7,653 bases of DNA from JAYWAM01 sp043782425 (GCA_043782425.1 JAYWAM010000013.1:1-7653); one strand, 5' to 3'; numbered from the stretch's first letter, positions 1-5,732 are shown. Numbers and translations: made by a program. The notes: generated by a model not told the origin, from the letters alone.

Positions 1-90
1 AGAAAAACAAAAAACGGGGTTGATTTTCTTTGCGTCTTGGCGCGAAAATTCTTCTCACAAAATGCGAAGACTTAACCGATAAGAGACTAT
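1..90. other. Non-coding left edge with possible dispersed-repeat fragment
   Basis: No coding region is visible between the left edge and the stop codon of the cyclic-nucleotide-binding gene. The stretch TTTGCGTCTTGGCGCGAAAA (about 29-48) resembles a GCGTCTTTGCG-type sequence that recurs in intergenic DNA of many environmental proteobacteria, often near CACAGAGAACACAGA repeats like those at 4221-4341. That likeness is from memory and was not tested. Read on the minus strand, the gene is followed by AT-rich DNA ending in T-runs (about 1-16), but there is no GC-rich stem in front of them, so I do not call a terminator. Confidence 0.3.
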
Positions 91-447
91 TCACAACAGC
101 TTGCCGGTTCTACGCAGACGCTCCGCCATGCCGCGCATCACATACAAAGCGAAATCTGGCACCTCGCGCACTAGGGTATTGAAGCGCTCGGCGTTGATCG
201 CGATCAAATTGCAGTCGGTCATGGCGATGACGGTTGCGGAGCGCGGCGAATTGTCGATAAGCGCCAACTCACCCAGGATGGCGCCAACTTCGGCCGTCTC
301 CACCACTTTGTCGCGCACCACAACATCGGCCCTGCCCGACAACAGGACATACATTGCATCGCCTTGCTCGCCTACGGTGAATAACGGGTTGCCAAACGGC
401 AGTACCATCAGGTCGGTTTGATACATCAACAAGTCTTCAAGCTGCAT
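91..447 (-). CDS. Stand-alone cyclic nucleotide-binding domain protein
   Basis: This 118-residue protein is essentially one cyclic-nucleotide-binding (CRP/PKA regulatory-like) beta-roll with a short C-terminal helix. Visible hallmarks are FTVGEQGDAMYVLLSGRADV (23-42) for the early strands and the phosphate-binding cassette GAILGELALIDNSPRSATV (55-73). In that cassette E60 and R69 sit where the family contacts the ribose and the cyclic phosphate. There is no helix-turn-helix after the domain, so it is not a CRP-type transcription factor; the C-terminal FALYVMRGMAERLRRTG segment fits the usual B/C helix. By inference it is a cytosolic sensor or regulatory subunit acting on a partner protein. 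A good Shine-Dalgarno (AAGGGAG) precedes the ATG at 447. It lies 87 nt downstream of the GDYXXLXY gene on the same strand, so it may be cotranscribed. The bound ligand (cAMP, cGMP or other) cannot be read from the sequence. Confidence 0.9.
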   Translation of the reverse strand: MQLEDLLMYQTDLMVLPFGNPLFTVGEQGDAMYVLLSGRADVVVRDKVVETAEVGAILGELALIDNSPRSATVIAMTDCNLIAINAERFNTLVREVPDFALYVMRGMAERLRRTGKLL

Positions 448-534
448 CGCGTTCTCCCTTGCGCTGAGTGAATGAATCGGCTGGATTTGAAGTTCGATCC
501 TAAAAAGCTAGACGCAGGCACAGAACATCGGGCT

Positions 535-1035
535 TCACCGCTTAACTACAGGCGGCCCAAGCGGTTCGAGATTTGCGCCGCGCAGTGCGGTGAGAATTGC
601 CTCGCCGTTTGCGGAAGTACGAAACTCACCGTAGCGCGCCTTCTCGTAGTAACGCGCATGCCCCTCCTGAAAGAAGAACGCATTGGTGGCGAACTTCGGC
701 TGCTTATCGCGTACGCGGTAGCGCAGCAGCGCTTCACCTGCGGCAAGCGGCGTCGAGTCGGCGAAGCGCTTAAATGTCGCCACGCCGCGCGCATCAAGCG
801 CTACTACAATATGTCCGTCATTCTGTGTCGGCGCTTTAGTGCGCGAAAAAGCGTCGGTTGTGACTTTGAAGCGCAGCGCCATATAGTCACCTTGCATCAG
901 TGAACGCGGATCGATTGGAGCCAGTTCGAGCAGCACAATGCTGGCCTGCGCGAGCAGCTTTTCGCGCTCGTAAATAGTGAAATTGATCGCGGCCAGCGCC
1001 AGCAGCCCCGCCACCAGTGCAGTCAGCTCACGCAT
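535..1035 (-). CDS. GDYXXLXY domain membrane-anchored protein
   Basis: A 166-residue protein with one N-terminal hydrophobic helix (about 3-20), which probably anchors it in the inner membrane with the remainder outside the cytoplasm. The family signature follows: YEREKLLAQASIVLLELAPI (22-41), then DPRSLMQGDYMALRF (42-56). The name motif reads G49-D50-Y51-M-A-L54-R-F56, with Phe in the last position instead of Tyr. The C-terminal part keeps the family-like FFFQEGHARYYEKARYGEF stretch (about 119-137). No enzymatic activity is known for the family as far as I am aware. It overlaps the stop of the DUF4401 gene by 8 nt, and AGGAG lies 7 nt before its ATG, so translational coupling is likely. It is the third gene of the DUF2157-DUF4401-GDYXXLXY operon, and such genes commonly travel together, which suggests a shared membrane complex or pathway (inference). 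Confidence 0.92.
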   Translation of the reverse strand: MRELTALVAGLLALAAINFTIYEREKLLAQASIVLLELAPIDPRSLMQGDYMALRFKVTTDAFSRTKAPTQNDGHIVVALDARGVATFKRFADSTPLAAGEALLRYRVRDKQPKFATNAFFFQEGHARYYEKARYGEFRTSANGEAILTALRGANLEPLGPPVVKR

Positions 1036-2110
1036 GCGAGTGCTCCTCAGCCAACGGCGAAAACCAGCGCAAAAGCGCTGCGCGCGCCAGCAATAACAGC
1101 GCTCCCATTCCCATCAGAACCATTGACTTCATCAGCAACGTCATATCGAGTTGATAGTAGTAGTAAACCAGAAAACCCGCGAACGCGACATATCCCAAAC
1201 CCTGTAGCACGAGGTTGCCAACTGCGAATCCCAGCAGTACGAGCAACAGCGCAGACGACAATCCCGGCGCAAGCAATGAAAGCACAGTAACGAGCAGCGT
1301 AACAGCGAGTAGCGCGATGCCGCGTTGGCTTTTCAAGGCAACGCCGTCACGCTTTATCAACCAAGCCACGGCCCCGATGAGAATGAGCGCGACCACCAGC
1401 CTGCCGATCCACGGTGCATGCAAAAAAAGCCAGTCAGCATTCTTGCCACGCTCCATCAGCCACAGCTCGCCATTACGCCACAGCAAACTGGCGTCGATTT
1501 GCACCAGACTCAGCGCCAGCCCATAGCCGATGGGTTGCCAAAGTGTGGCATGGCCGACCCAACGTAGTTCGTTAAGCCAGATGAACGCCAGACCTATTGC
1601 GGGCAGAACTGGCGCCAGCGGCCCGACGCCTAAGCGCGCAAGAAACATTGACAACGCAAGTATCGCCGCCCAGGTGGATATCACGCGATGGATGAAGTTT
1701 GGTGCTAGCGCAGCCAGCAGCGCTTCAAACACGAAGATCAGCGCTAAGATCACCAGAAAGTAAGGCTCCCCCATCTTGGACAAGCCAAAAATAAACATCG
1801 CCTGCCCCGTCAGGCTCAGCGCCAGCCCGAACTGCGTTACAAAAATATTTTTGCGGACAAAACTAAACAACGCATAGGCGACAAAGCAGCACAGTGCGCC
1901 AACTATAAGCAAACCCGCAGCGCTATCGATCACGAGTTTGAACGCGACTCCGACAAAGCCAAATAGAAATAGTGCGCCCAGCCACCCGGCTGCGCCCAGC
2001 ATGGTGCTTACATACCACGGCGCAGACACTTCGTCCTCTGGCAACTTGCCTTTGACCAGGTCCGCGTCGTTTAATAGTTTCCACAAATCTATGTGGTCAT
2101 GTGAATTCAT
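1028..2110 (-). CDS. DUF4401 domain polytopic membrane protein
   Basis: A 360-residue, very hydrophobic protein with roughly ten predicted membrane helices starting at about residue 35. The N-terminal 30 residues (MNSHDHIDLWKLLNDADLV...) are polar and probably cytosolic, and the C-terminus is a short charged tail ending EEHSHA. The late segment FLVYYYYQLDMTLLMKSMVL (about 314-333) looks like the conserved signature of DUF4401 proteins. No catalytic motif is visible and the function is unknown. The start ATG at 2110 overlaps the stop of the DUF2157 gene as ATGA, with GGAGG 7 nt upstream, and the stop overlaps the GDYXXLXY start by 8 nt. This arrangement points to coordinated synthesis of all three products. 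DUF2157 and DUF4401 proteins share a polytopic plan, so an inner-membrane complex is a reasonable but unproven inference. Confidence 0.92.
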   Translation of the reverse strand: MNSHDHIDLWKLLNDADLVKGKLPEDEVSAPWYVSTMLGAAGWLGALFLFGFVGVAFKLVIDSAAGLLIVGALCCFVAYALFSFVRKNIFVTQFGLALSLTGQAMFIFGLSKMGEPYFLVILALIFVFEALLAALAPNFIHRVISTWAAILALSMFLARLGVGPLAPVLPAIGLAFIWLNELRWVGHATLWQPIGYGLALSLVQIDASLLWRNGELWLMERGKNADWLFLHAPWIGRLVVALILIGAVAWLIKRDGVALKSQRGIALLAVTLLVTVLSLLAPGLSSALLLVLLGFAVGNLVLQGLGYVAFAGFLVYYYYQLDMTLLMKSMVLMGMGALLLLARAALLRWFSPLAEEHSHA

Positions 2111-3075
2111 GAATCATCCTCCATGGTCACGCGCTTAAGCAAAAATGCGCTCGCCGCCGATAGCCCGATCACAACCAATCCGATGAACAAGGAGGCTCCG
2201 GCGCTGTCACTTTTCAGCATGTACTTTGAAAGAATCGCGGTCACCATGACAATGCCACTCAACGCACCGCCCGCCAGCACATACACATCGATCATCCAGT
2301 ACCGGTAAAGCAAGAACACCCCAACCAGCCACGCCACGTAAACCAGTAGCGCTCCAGCATTGAAATTTTCGGGTTGATACAGAGCCAAAATCGCCAATGT
2401 GATAACCAGCACGCCGCTCGCGGTGGCTAGAATCCGTACCGGCCAACGCTCACTCAGCCAGGCGAGACGCCGCGCCGCAAGCTCCCACACGCACAGCGCG
2501 CTGGTGTTAAGCGCAAACAAAGTCCAAAGCAGATTTTCCGTACCAGAAATAACACCAAACAAACCACCCAAAGCCTGGTAGTACAACAGCACGGCAAGAT
2601 TCAGCAACCCGATCCAAACCAGCCACAGCGCAGCAAAGCGCCCGACAACGACCCAGGGCAATATCACCAGCGCCCAGGTAGAAAATAGCTCAAAGGTATC
2701 GGCCCCGGTTTGGTAGGTCTGCCCCACCAGCGCCAGCAGTGCGCCCATCAACAGCGTTGCGCCCAACAGCGCCACCTTGCCTGAGAGACTGTCAAGGCGA
2801 AATTTGTAGCACCCGACGATCGCGCCGAGGATCAGCGCCTGCACCAAACCAAATTTTGCGAACTTCCCCAACGCATCCCAGTTAAAGGCGAAGAAAAAAA
2901 TCACGCCGACTGCTAGAAAGATCACGCCTAGCCACAGGGCAAGCCGGTCGGTGTAGCGGCGCCAGCACGCCGCTGTTGGAGTCACGCCAGCAAGGCGCAA
3001 TGCAGCCGGTATCGCATGAGATGCTATGCGGCCCTGTTCCGCCCACTGCAAAATATGTTTTCTTTCCGCGCTCAT
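2107..3075 (-). CDS. DUF2157 domain polytopic membrane protein
   Basis: From the start I prefer, the protein is 322 residues. A soluble N-terminal helix bundle (MSAERKHILQWAEQGRIASH...) is followed by about ten membrane helices. Family hallmarks are an aromatic FFFAFNWDALGKFAK stretch (about 60-74) and GQTYQTGADTFELF (about 118-131), both typical of DUF2157 proteins. The reading frame stays open 19 codons further to an ATG at 3132, but those codons come mostly from the MITE-like element at 3103-3241. The ATG at 3075 instead has AGGGA 5 nt upstream and lies in host DNA, so 3075 is the better start. It is the first gene of the DUF2157-DUF4401-GDYXXLXY operon and overlaps DUF4401 by 4 nt. Only 24 nt separate its start from the inserted element, so any native promoter must lie beyond the element or within it. 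Function is unknown; no enzymatic residues are recognisable. Confidence 0.9.
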   Translation of the reverse strand: MSAERKHILQWAEQGRIASHAIPAALRLAGVTPTAACWRRYTDRLALWLGVIFLAVGVIFFFAFNWDALGKFAKFGLVQALILGAIVGCYKFRLDSLSGKVALLGATLLMGALLALVGQTYQTGADTFELFSTWALVILPWVVVGRFAALWLVWIGLLNLAVLLYYQALGGLFGVISGTENLLWTLFALNTSALCVWELAARRLAWLSERWPVRILATASGVLVITLAILALYQPENFNAGALLVYVAWLVGVFLLYRYWMIDVYVLAGGALSGIVMVTAILSKYMLKSDSAGASLFIGLVVIGLSAASAFLLKRVTMEDDS

Positions 3076-3080
3076 TATTT

Positions 3081-3085
3081 TCCCT
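3081..3085 (-). promoter_or_regulatory. Ribosome binding site deciding the DUF2157 start
   Basis: Read on the minus strand, AGGGA stands 5 nt before the ATG at 3075. The in-frame ATG at 3132 lies inside the inserted repeat and has no comparably placed Shine-Dalgarno. This site therefore argues for the shorter protein. Confidence 0.6.
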
Positions 3086-3102
3086 AGCTGCGACTTATCT
3101 AA

Positions 3103-3241
3103 GAAACCTCTGAACAAGTCCTGATTTGTCATTCCCGCGAAAGCGGGAATCCATTTTTTTCAAGAGAAAAATGCTTCCCCGCTGCAGCCTGCCCTCGAAT
3201 GCTTTAATCGGGGGCGGGGAAGACACTTGTTCAGAGATTTC
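3103..3241. mobile_element. MITE-like element with 17-bp TIRs and CTAA target duplication
   Basis: A 139-bp non-coding element bounded by inverted repeats. The left end reads GAAACCTCTGAACAAGT (3103-3119) and the right end, read inward on the minus strand, reads GAAATCTCTGAACAAGT (3241-3225), matching at 16 of 17 positions. CTAA flanks it directly on both sides (3099-3102 and 3242-3245), which looks like a 4-bp target-site duplication. CTAA fits the YTAR target preference known for the IS5 group of insertion sequences, so a non-autonomous derivative mobilised by an IS5-like transposase is the best guess. Inside are two hairpins: a perfect 8-bp stem around GAAA (3131-3150), and a 9-bp pair CTTCCCCGC/GCGGGGAAG (3174-3182 with 3214-3222). 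No transposase is encoded in the window. Confidence 0.82.
3131..3150. repeat. Palindromic ATTCCCGC-GAAA-GCGGGAAT hairpin
   Basis: A perfect 8-bp inverted repeat around a GAAA loop, inside the MITE-like element. The surrounding core, GTCATTCCCGCGAAAGCGGG and a few more bases, resembles short repeats that are dispersed in many proteobacterial genomes. In RNA it would form a stable stem with a GNRA-type tetraloop. On the strand transcribed into the DUF2157 operon it would sit in the 5' leader if the promoter lies outside the element. It lacks a following T-run on that strand, so it is not a standard terminator in that direction. Confidence 0.7.
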
Positions 3242-3274
3242 CTAATTGAAGCGCTTGATTGTACCTAGCATTCC

Positions 3275-4138
3275 TCACAAACGCGTAATCAGCGACGACG
3301 TATCCCAGCGGCCACCGCCGCTCTTCTGTACATCGGCGTAAAACTGATCGACCAGCGTGGTGACCGGCAGTTTGGCGCCGTTGCGCGCCGCTTCGGCCAT
3401 GCAGATGCCCAGGTCTTTGCGCATCCAATCCACTGCGAAGCCGAAGTTGAACTTGCGCTCCACCATGGTTTTGCCGCGACTTTCCATTTGCCATGACTGC
3501 GCCGCGCCCTTGGAGATGACATCGAGTACCAGATTGGCGTCAAGTCCGGCTTTTTCGGCGAAGGCAATGCCTTCTGACAGCGCCTGCACCATGCCCGCGA
3601 TGCAGATCTGATTGACCATTTTGGTGAGTTGCCCGGCGCCGGCTGGCCCGAGCAGCGTCACGGCGCGCGCATAGCAATCCATCACCGGCTTGGCGCGATC
3701 AAAAGGCGCCACGTCACCGCCCACCATTACGGTCAGTTTGCCGTTCTCTGCGCCCGCCTGCCCGCCGGAAACGGGAGCGTCAAGAAAATGCACGCCGCGT
3801 GTTTTGGCTGCCGCGTAAAGCTTGCGCGCGGCGTCTGCCGAGGCAGTGGTATGGTCCACCAGAATGCTGTCCGGCTTCATGGCGCCCAAAGCGCCGTTTG
3901 CACCAAGGGAGACTTCCAGCAAATCATTGTCGTTGCCGACGCACATGAAGACGATGTCCGCCTTCTTCGCCGCTGCTGTAGGGCTAGGCGCGTGGCTGCC
4001 GCCGTGTGCTTGCACCCAGGCTTCGGCCTTGGCGGAGGTGCGGTTATAGACCATCACGTCGTATCCCTTGGCGGCAAGATGCCCCGCCATGGGAAAACCC
4101 ATTACGCCCAGACCGATAAATGCAATTTTTGAGCTCAT
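3275..4138 (-). CDS. NAD(P)-dependent beta-hydroxyacid dehydrogenase (tartronate/succinic semialdehyde or glyoxylate reductase type)
   Basis: A full-length 287-residue member of the 3-hydroxyisobutyrate/6-phosphogluconate dehydrogenase-like family. The Rossmann start is GLGVMG (9-14). The substrate-binding signature DAPVSGGQAGAENG spans 120-133, and the catalytic lysine is K173 in GAGQLTKMVNQ, followed by N176. The C-terminal all-helical domain ends in a WDTSSLITRL tail. The loop after the second strand reads YNRTSAK (31-37) with an Arg rather than an acidic residue, which suggests NADPH over NADH. Such enzymes reduce tartronate semialdehyde to glycerate, glyoxylate to glycolate, or succinic semialdehyde; I cannot tell which from sequence alone. 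A Shine-Dalgarno AGGA lies 7 nt before the ATG at 4138. The neighbouring D-2-hydroxyacid dehydrogenase on the same strand would fit a glyoxylate/glycerate pathway, but a 244-bp spacer separates them. Confidence 0.9.
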   Translation of the reverse strand: MSSKIAFIGLGVMGFPMAGHLAAKGYDVMVYNRTSAKAEAWVQAHGGSHAPSPTAAAKKADIVFMCVGNDNDLLEVSLGANGALGAMKPDSILVDHTTASADAARKLYAAAKTRGVHFLDAPVSGGQAGAENGKLTVMVGGDVAPFDRAKPVMDCYARAVTLLGPAGAGQLTKMVNQICIAGMVQALSEGIAFAEKAGLDANLVLDVISKGAAQSWQMESRGKTMVERKFNFGFAVDWMRKDLGICMAEAARNGAKLPVTTLVDQFYADVQKSGGGRWDTSSLITRL

Positions 4139-4382
4139 GTTCAGTTCCTAGTCTGTTTAAAGCTGTTTTTGATGCGTCAGGTTTTTCATGGTCGGCGAGG
4201 CAAGTTTGATAACAAAATATATCCACAGAGAACACAGATGTACACAGAAATATAACCTCCCACCCGCGCTATCAATGGCACGGGAATGAGAAGCGCCTTG
4301 TCTTCGATTCTCCTCTGTGTTCCTCTGTGACATCTGTGGATCATCCAGTTTCTCAAAAGGAATTGGAGCCACCTCTTAACAT
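4139..4382. other. Intergenic spacer with inverted CACAGA repeats
   Basis: This spacer between the two dehydrogenase genes holds no coding signal. Its middle is occupied by two facing clusters of CACAGA/TCTGTG units (4221-4248 and 4311-4341). The part next to the left gene (4139-4150) carries that gene's ribosome binding site. I saw no convincing promoter hexamers or terminator. Confidence 0.5.
4221..4341. repeat. Inverted clusters of 9-10 bp CACAGA units
   Basis: The left arm (4221-4248) starts ATCCACAGAGAACACAGA and continues TGTACACAGA. The right arm (4311-4341), read on the minus strand, starts ATCCACAGATGTCACAGA and continues GGAACACAGAGGA. Each arm is thus three or four short units ending in CACAGA, and both arms begin with the same ATCCACAGA. 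The intervening 62 nt (4249-4310) is not repetitive. The sequence could fold into a long imperfect hairpin. Similar ACCACAGAGAACACAGAG-type stretches recur between genes in many environmental bacteria (from memory, not searched), so I treat this as one copy of a dispersed element with no known function. Confidence 0.6.
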
Positions 4383-5348
4383 TTACCTATTAACTAAATT
4401 CGGCGGTGTTCTGCCTTGTAGCGCTGCTGTCAAATTTTGCGCCGCCAGCATTGCCATTTTCATGCGCGTAGCTAGTGTGGCGCTGCCGATATGCGGGGTC
4501 AGCACCACATTGGAAAGCTTCAGATACTCGGGATTGAAGCGCGGTTCGTTTTCAAATACATCAAGTCCGGCGGCGGCGATGCGTTTGCTACGTAACGCTT
4601 CGATGAGCGCTGCATCGTCAACCACCCCGCCGCGCGCGCTATTGATAAGGATCGCGCTCGGCTTCATCAACGCCAGCTCGCGCGCGCCTATCAGGTGATG
4701 AGTGTGCGGCGCATAGGGAACCATGAGCACCACAAAGTCGGCGCGCGCCAGCAGTTCATCACGCGCCACATAAGTGGCATAGAGATTTTTTTCCTGCGTT
4801 TCCGCCAGCCGCGTGCGGTTGTAGTAAAGCAGCGCCATGTCGAAGCCGCGCGCGCGCCGCGCCACGGTCTGGCCTATGCTCCCCATGCCGATGATGCCGA
4901 GTGTTGCGTGATGCACATCGCAGCCCAGCATCTGCTGTAGCGCAAAACCTTTTTTCCATTCTCCGGCGCGCAGCCAAGCTTCGGCCTCGGTGATACGGCG
5001 CGCGGCGGCGAGCAGCAGAGCAAAGGTTAAATCGGCAGTGGTGTCTTCGAGCACGCCGGGCGTATTGGTCACCATCACGCCGCGTGCCGCGCACGCCGCG
5101 ACATCGATGTTGTTGTAGCCGGTGGCGATGTTAGCCACGGCCTTCAGTTGCGGGCAACAATCGAGCAGCGCCACATCGATTTTTTCGGTAAGCGTGGTCA
5201 TCACCCCGTTCATGGAAGCCATCCTCGACGCCAGTTGCGCAGCGCTCATGATGTCGTCGCTATCGTTCAGCGTGAGTTCGAAGTTTTTCGCCAGGTATTC
5301 CACAACCTCGGGGAAAACCTGGCGCGTGATGAGGACTTTGGGTTTCAT
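4383..5348 (-). CDS. D-2-hydroxyacid dehydrogenase (glyoxylate/hydroxypyruvate reductase, glycerate dehydrogenase type)
   Basis: A complete 321-residue D-isomer-specific 2-hydroxyacid dehydrogenase. The cofactor domain carries GIIGMGSIG (151-159). The catalytic triad is complete: R239 in NSARGGVVDD, E268 in FENEP and H286 in TPHIGSAT. The substrate loop ATGYNNIDVAA (75-85) is typical of glycerate dehydrogenase and GRHPR-like enzymes. After the second Rossmann strand the loop is YYNRTR (175-180), with Arg and no Asp, favouring NADPH. The expected reactions are reduction of glyoxylate to glycolate and of hydroxypyruvate to D-glycerate, in the cytosol. The start MKPKVLITRQVFPE is where related proteins begin, although the Shine-Dalgarno is weak (AAGGA about 15 nt away). 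The beta-hydroxyacid dehydrogenase downstream on the same strand could supply or use the same C2/C3 intermediates. Confidence 0.93.
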   Translation of the reverse strand: MKPKVLITRQVFPEVVEYLAKNFELTLNDSDDIMSAAQLASRMASMNGVMTTLTEKIDVALLDCCPQLKAVANIATGYNNIDVAACAARGVMVTNTPGVLEDTTADLTFALLLAAARRITEAEAWLRAGEWKKGFALQQMLGCDVHHATLGIIGMGSIGQTVARRARGFDMALLYYNRTRLAETQEKNLYATYVARDELLARADFVVLMVPYAPHTHHLIGARELALMKPSAILINSARGGVVDDAALIEALRSKRIAAAGLDVFENEPRFNPEYLKLSNVVLTPHIGSATLATRMKMAMLAAQNLTAALQGRTPPNLVNR

Positions 5349-5547
5349 ATGGAGTCGTAAAAATCCTTCGGCATAAAGGCCAAAGACATTAGTGCGCCTG
5401 GGCTCGGATCATTTATAGAATCAAAGGTACGCGGGAAAAGTTGTTTTTTAAAATCAAAAAATCAGTCCCTAAATTCCCGCAAATCACAAACGACCATTTG
5501 GTTTCTGTGCATTGAGGACGCGTACTGCGTAACGCCATACCGAAAGA
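5349..5547. other. Non-coding AT-rich upstream region of the hydroxyacid dehydrogenase
   Basis: Nothing coding is visible here beyond the trailing frame of the tautomerase remnant. The region 5431-5480 contains GCGGGAA and its exact inverse TTCCCGC 36 bp apart, enclosing an A/T-rich core with facing T6 and A6 runs. Since the dehydrogenase gene starts at 5348 on the minus strand, its promoter should lie here. TATAAA (minus strand, about 5411-5416) is a possible -10, but no good -35 sits at the right distance. Confidence 0.4.
5431..5480. repeat. Inverted repeat GCGGGAA...TTCCCGC around an AT-rich core
   Basis: Seven bases (5431-5437) are exactly inverted at 5474-5480. The core between them has a T-run and an A-run that can pair (TTTTTT AAAATC AAAAAA, 5445-5462). 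The arms resemble the stem of the palindrome in the MITE-like element at 3131-3150, but the loop is very different. It may be a decayed repeat, an operator, or chance. Confidence 0.3.
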
Positions 5548-5727
5548 TTAATTCGCGCGTTTGGTCTCTACTAATTTGATGATCACGTCTTCGCGGCGAA
5601 CGTCCACATCGCGCGATAGATGATACACAATACCGTAGTAGAGCGCCTTTTTCTGCTTGACCGTATGGCCTCCGGCGCCGTGTTCTGCACGAAAACTATT
5701 CCCACAGTATTCGTCTCCTATCGTGAA
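5548..5727 (-). pseudogene. Tautomerase-superfamily C-terminal remnant
   Basis: Read on the minus strand, the frame ending at TAA 5548-5550 encodes a stretch that looks like the second half of a 4-oxalocrotonate tautomerase-like (Tautomerase_2) protein: HTVKQKKALYYGIVYHLSRD, then VDVRREDVIIKLVETKRAN. The family pattern is x-T-x-E-Q-K-x-A-L-Y...I-V...L, then (P)EDV.I.LVE...ENWSFG. Here the stop codon falls exactly after the Asn. The next codons in the same frame read Ser-Phe-Gly, so TAA occupies the conserved Trp position. No in-frame ATG, GTG or TTG start was found upstream; the open frame runs into the end of the propeller gene, and the N-terminal half with the catalytic Pro1 is missing. It lies just downstream of the propeller stop at 5733 and is probably a decaying gene. 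A short functional peptide is unlikely. Confidence 0.7.
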
Positions 5728-5732
5728 ATCTA

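Noticed and set aside
472..903. Plus-strand open frame of 143 codons
   Set aside because: Opposite the GDYXXLXY gene, whose conserved motifs are unambiguous; no domain is visible in the antisense frame.
3076..3132. Longer DUF2157 reading frame starting at 3132
   Set aside because: The extra 19 codons come mostly from the inserted repeat; the internal ATG at 3075 has a better ribosome binding site and begins where the conserved-looking protein begins.
3131..3160. Hairpin followed by a T-run on the plus strand as a Rho-independent terminator
   Set aside because: The ATTCCCGC stem is followed by T-rich sequence (3154-3160) on the plus strand, but no plus-strand gene precedes it, and it is better explained as part of the MITE-like element.
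3103..3241. Full insertion sequence
   Set aside because: Only 139 bp and no transposase reading frame, so it can only be a non-autonomous element or a solo remnant.
3629..4132. Plus-strand open frame of 167 codons
   Set aside because: It lies wholly opposite the well-supported beta-hydroxyacid dehydrogenase, shows no recognisable domain, and is a typical shadow frame of a GC-rich gene.
4221..4341. CRISPR array
   Set aside because: The CACAGA units are 9-10 bp, adjacent without spacers, and arranged as two inverted clusters; nothing resembles regular repeat-spacer organisation or cas genes.
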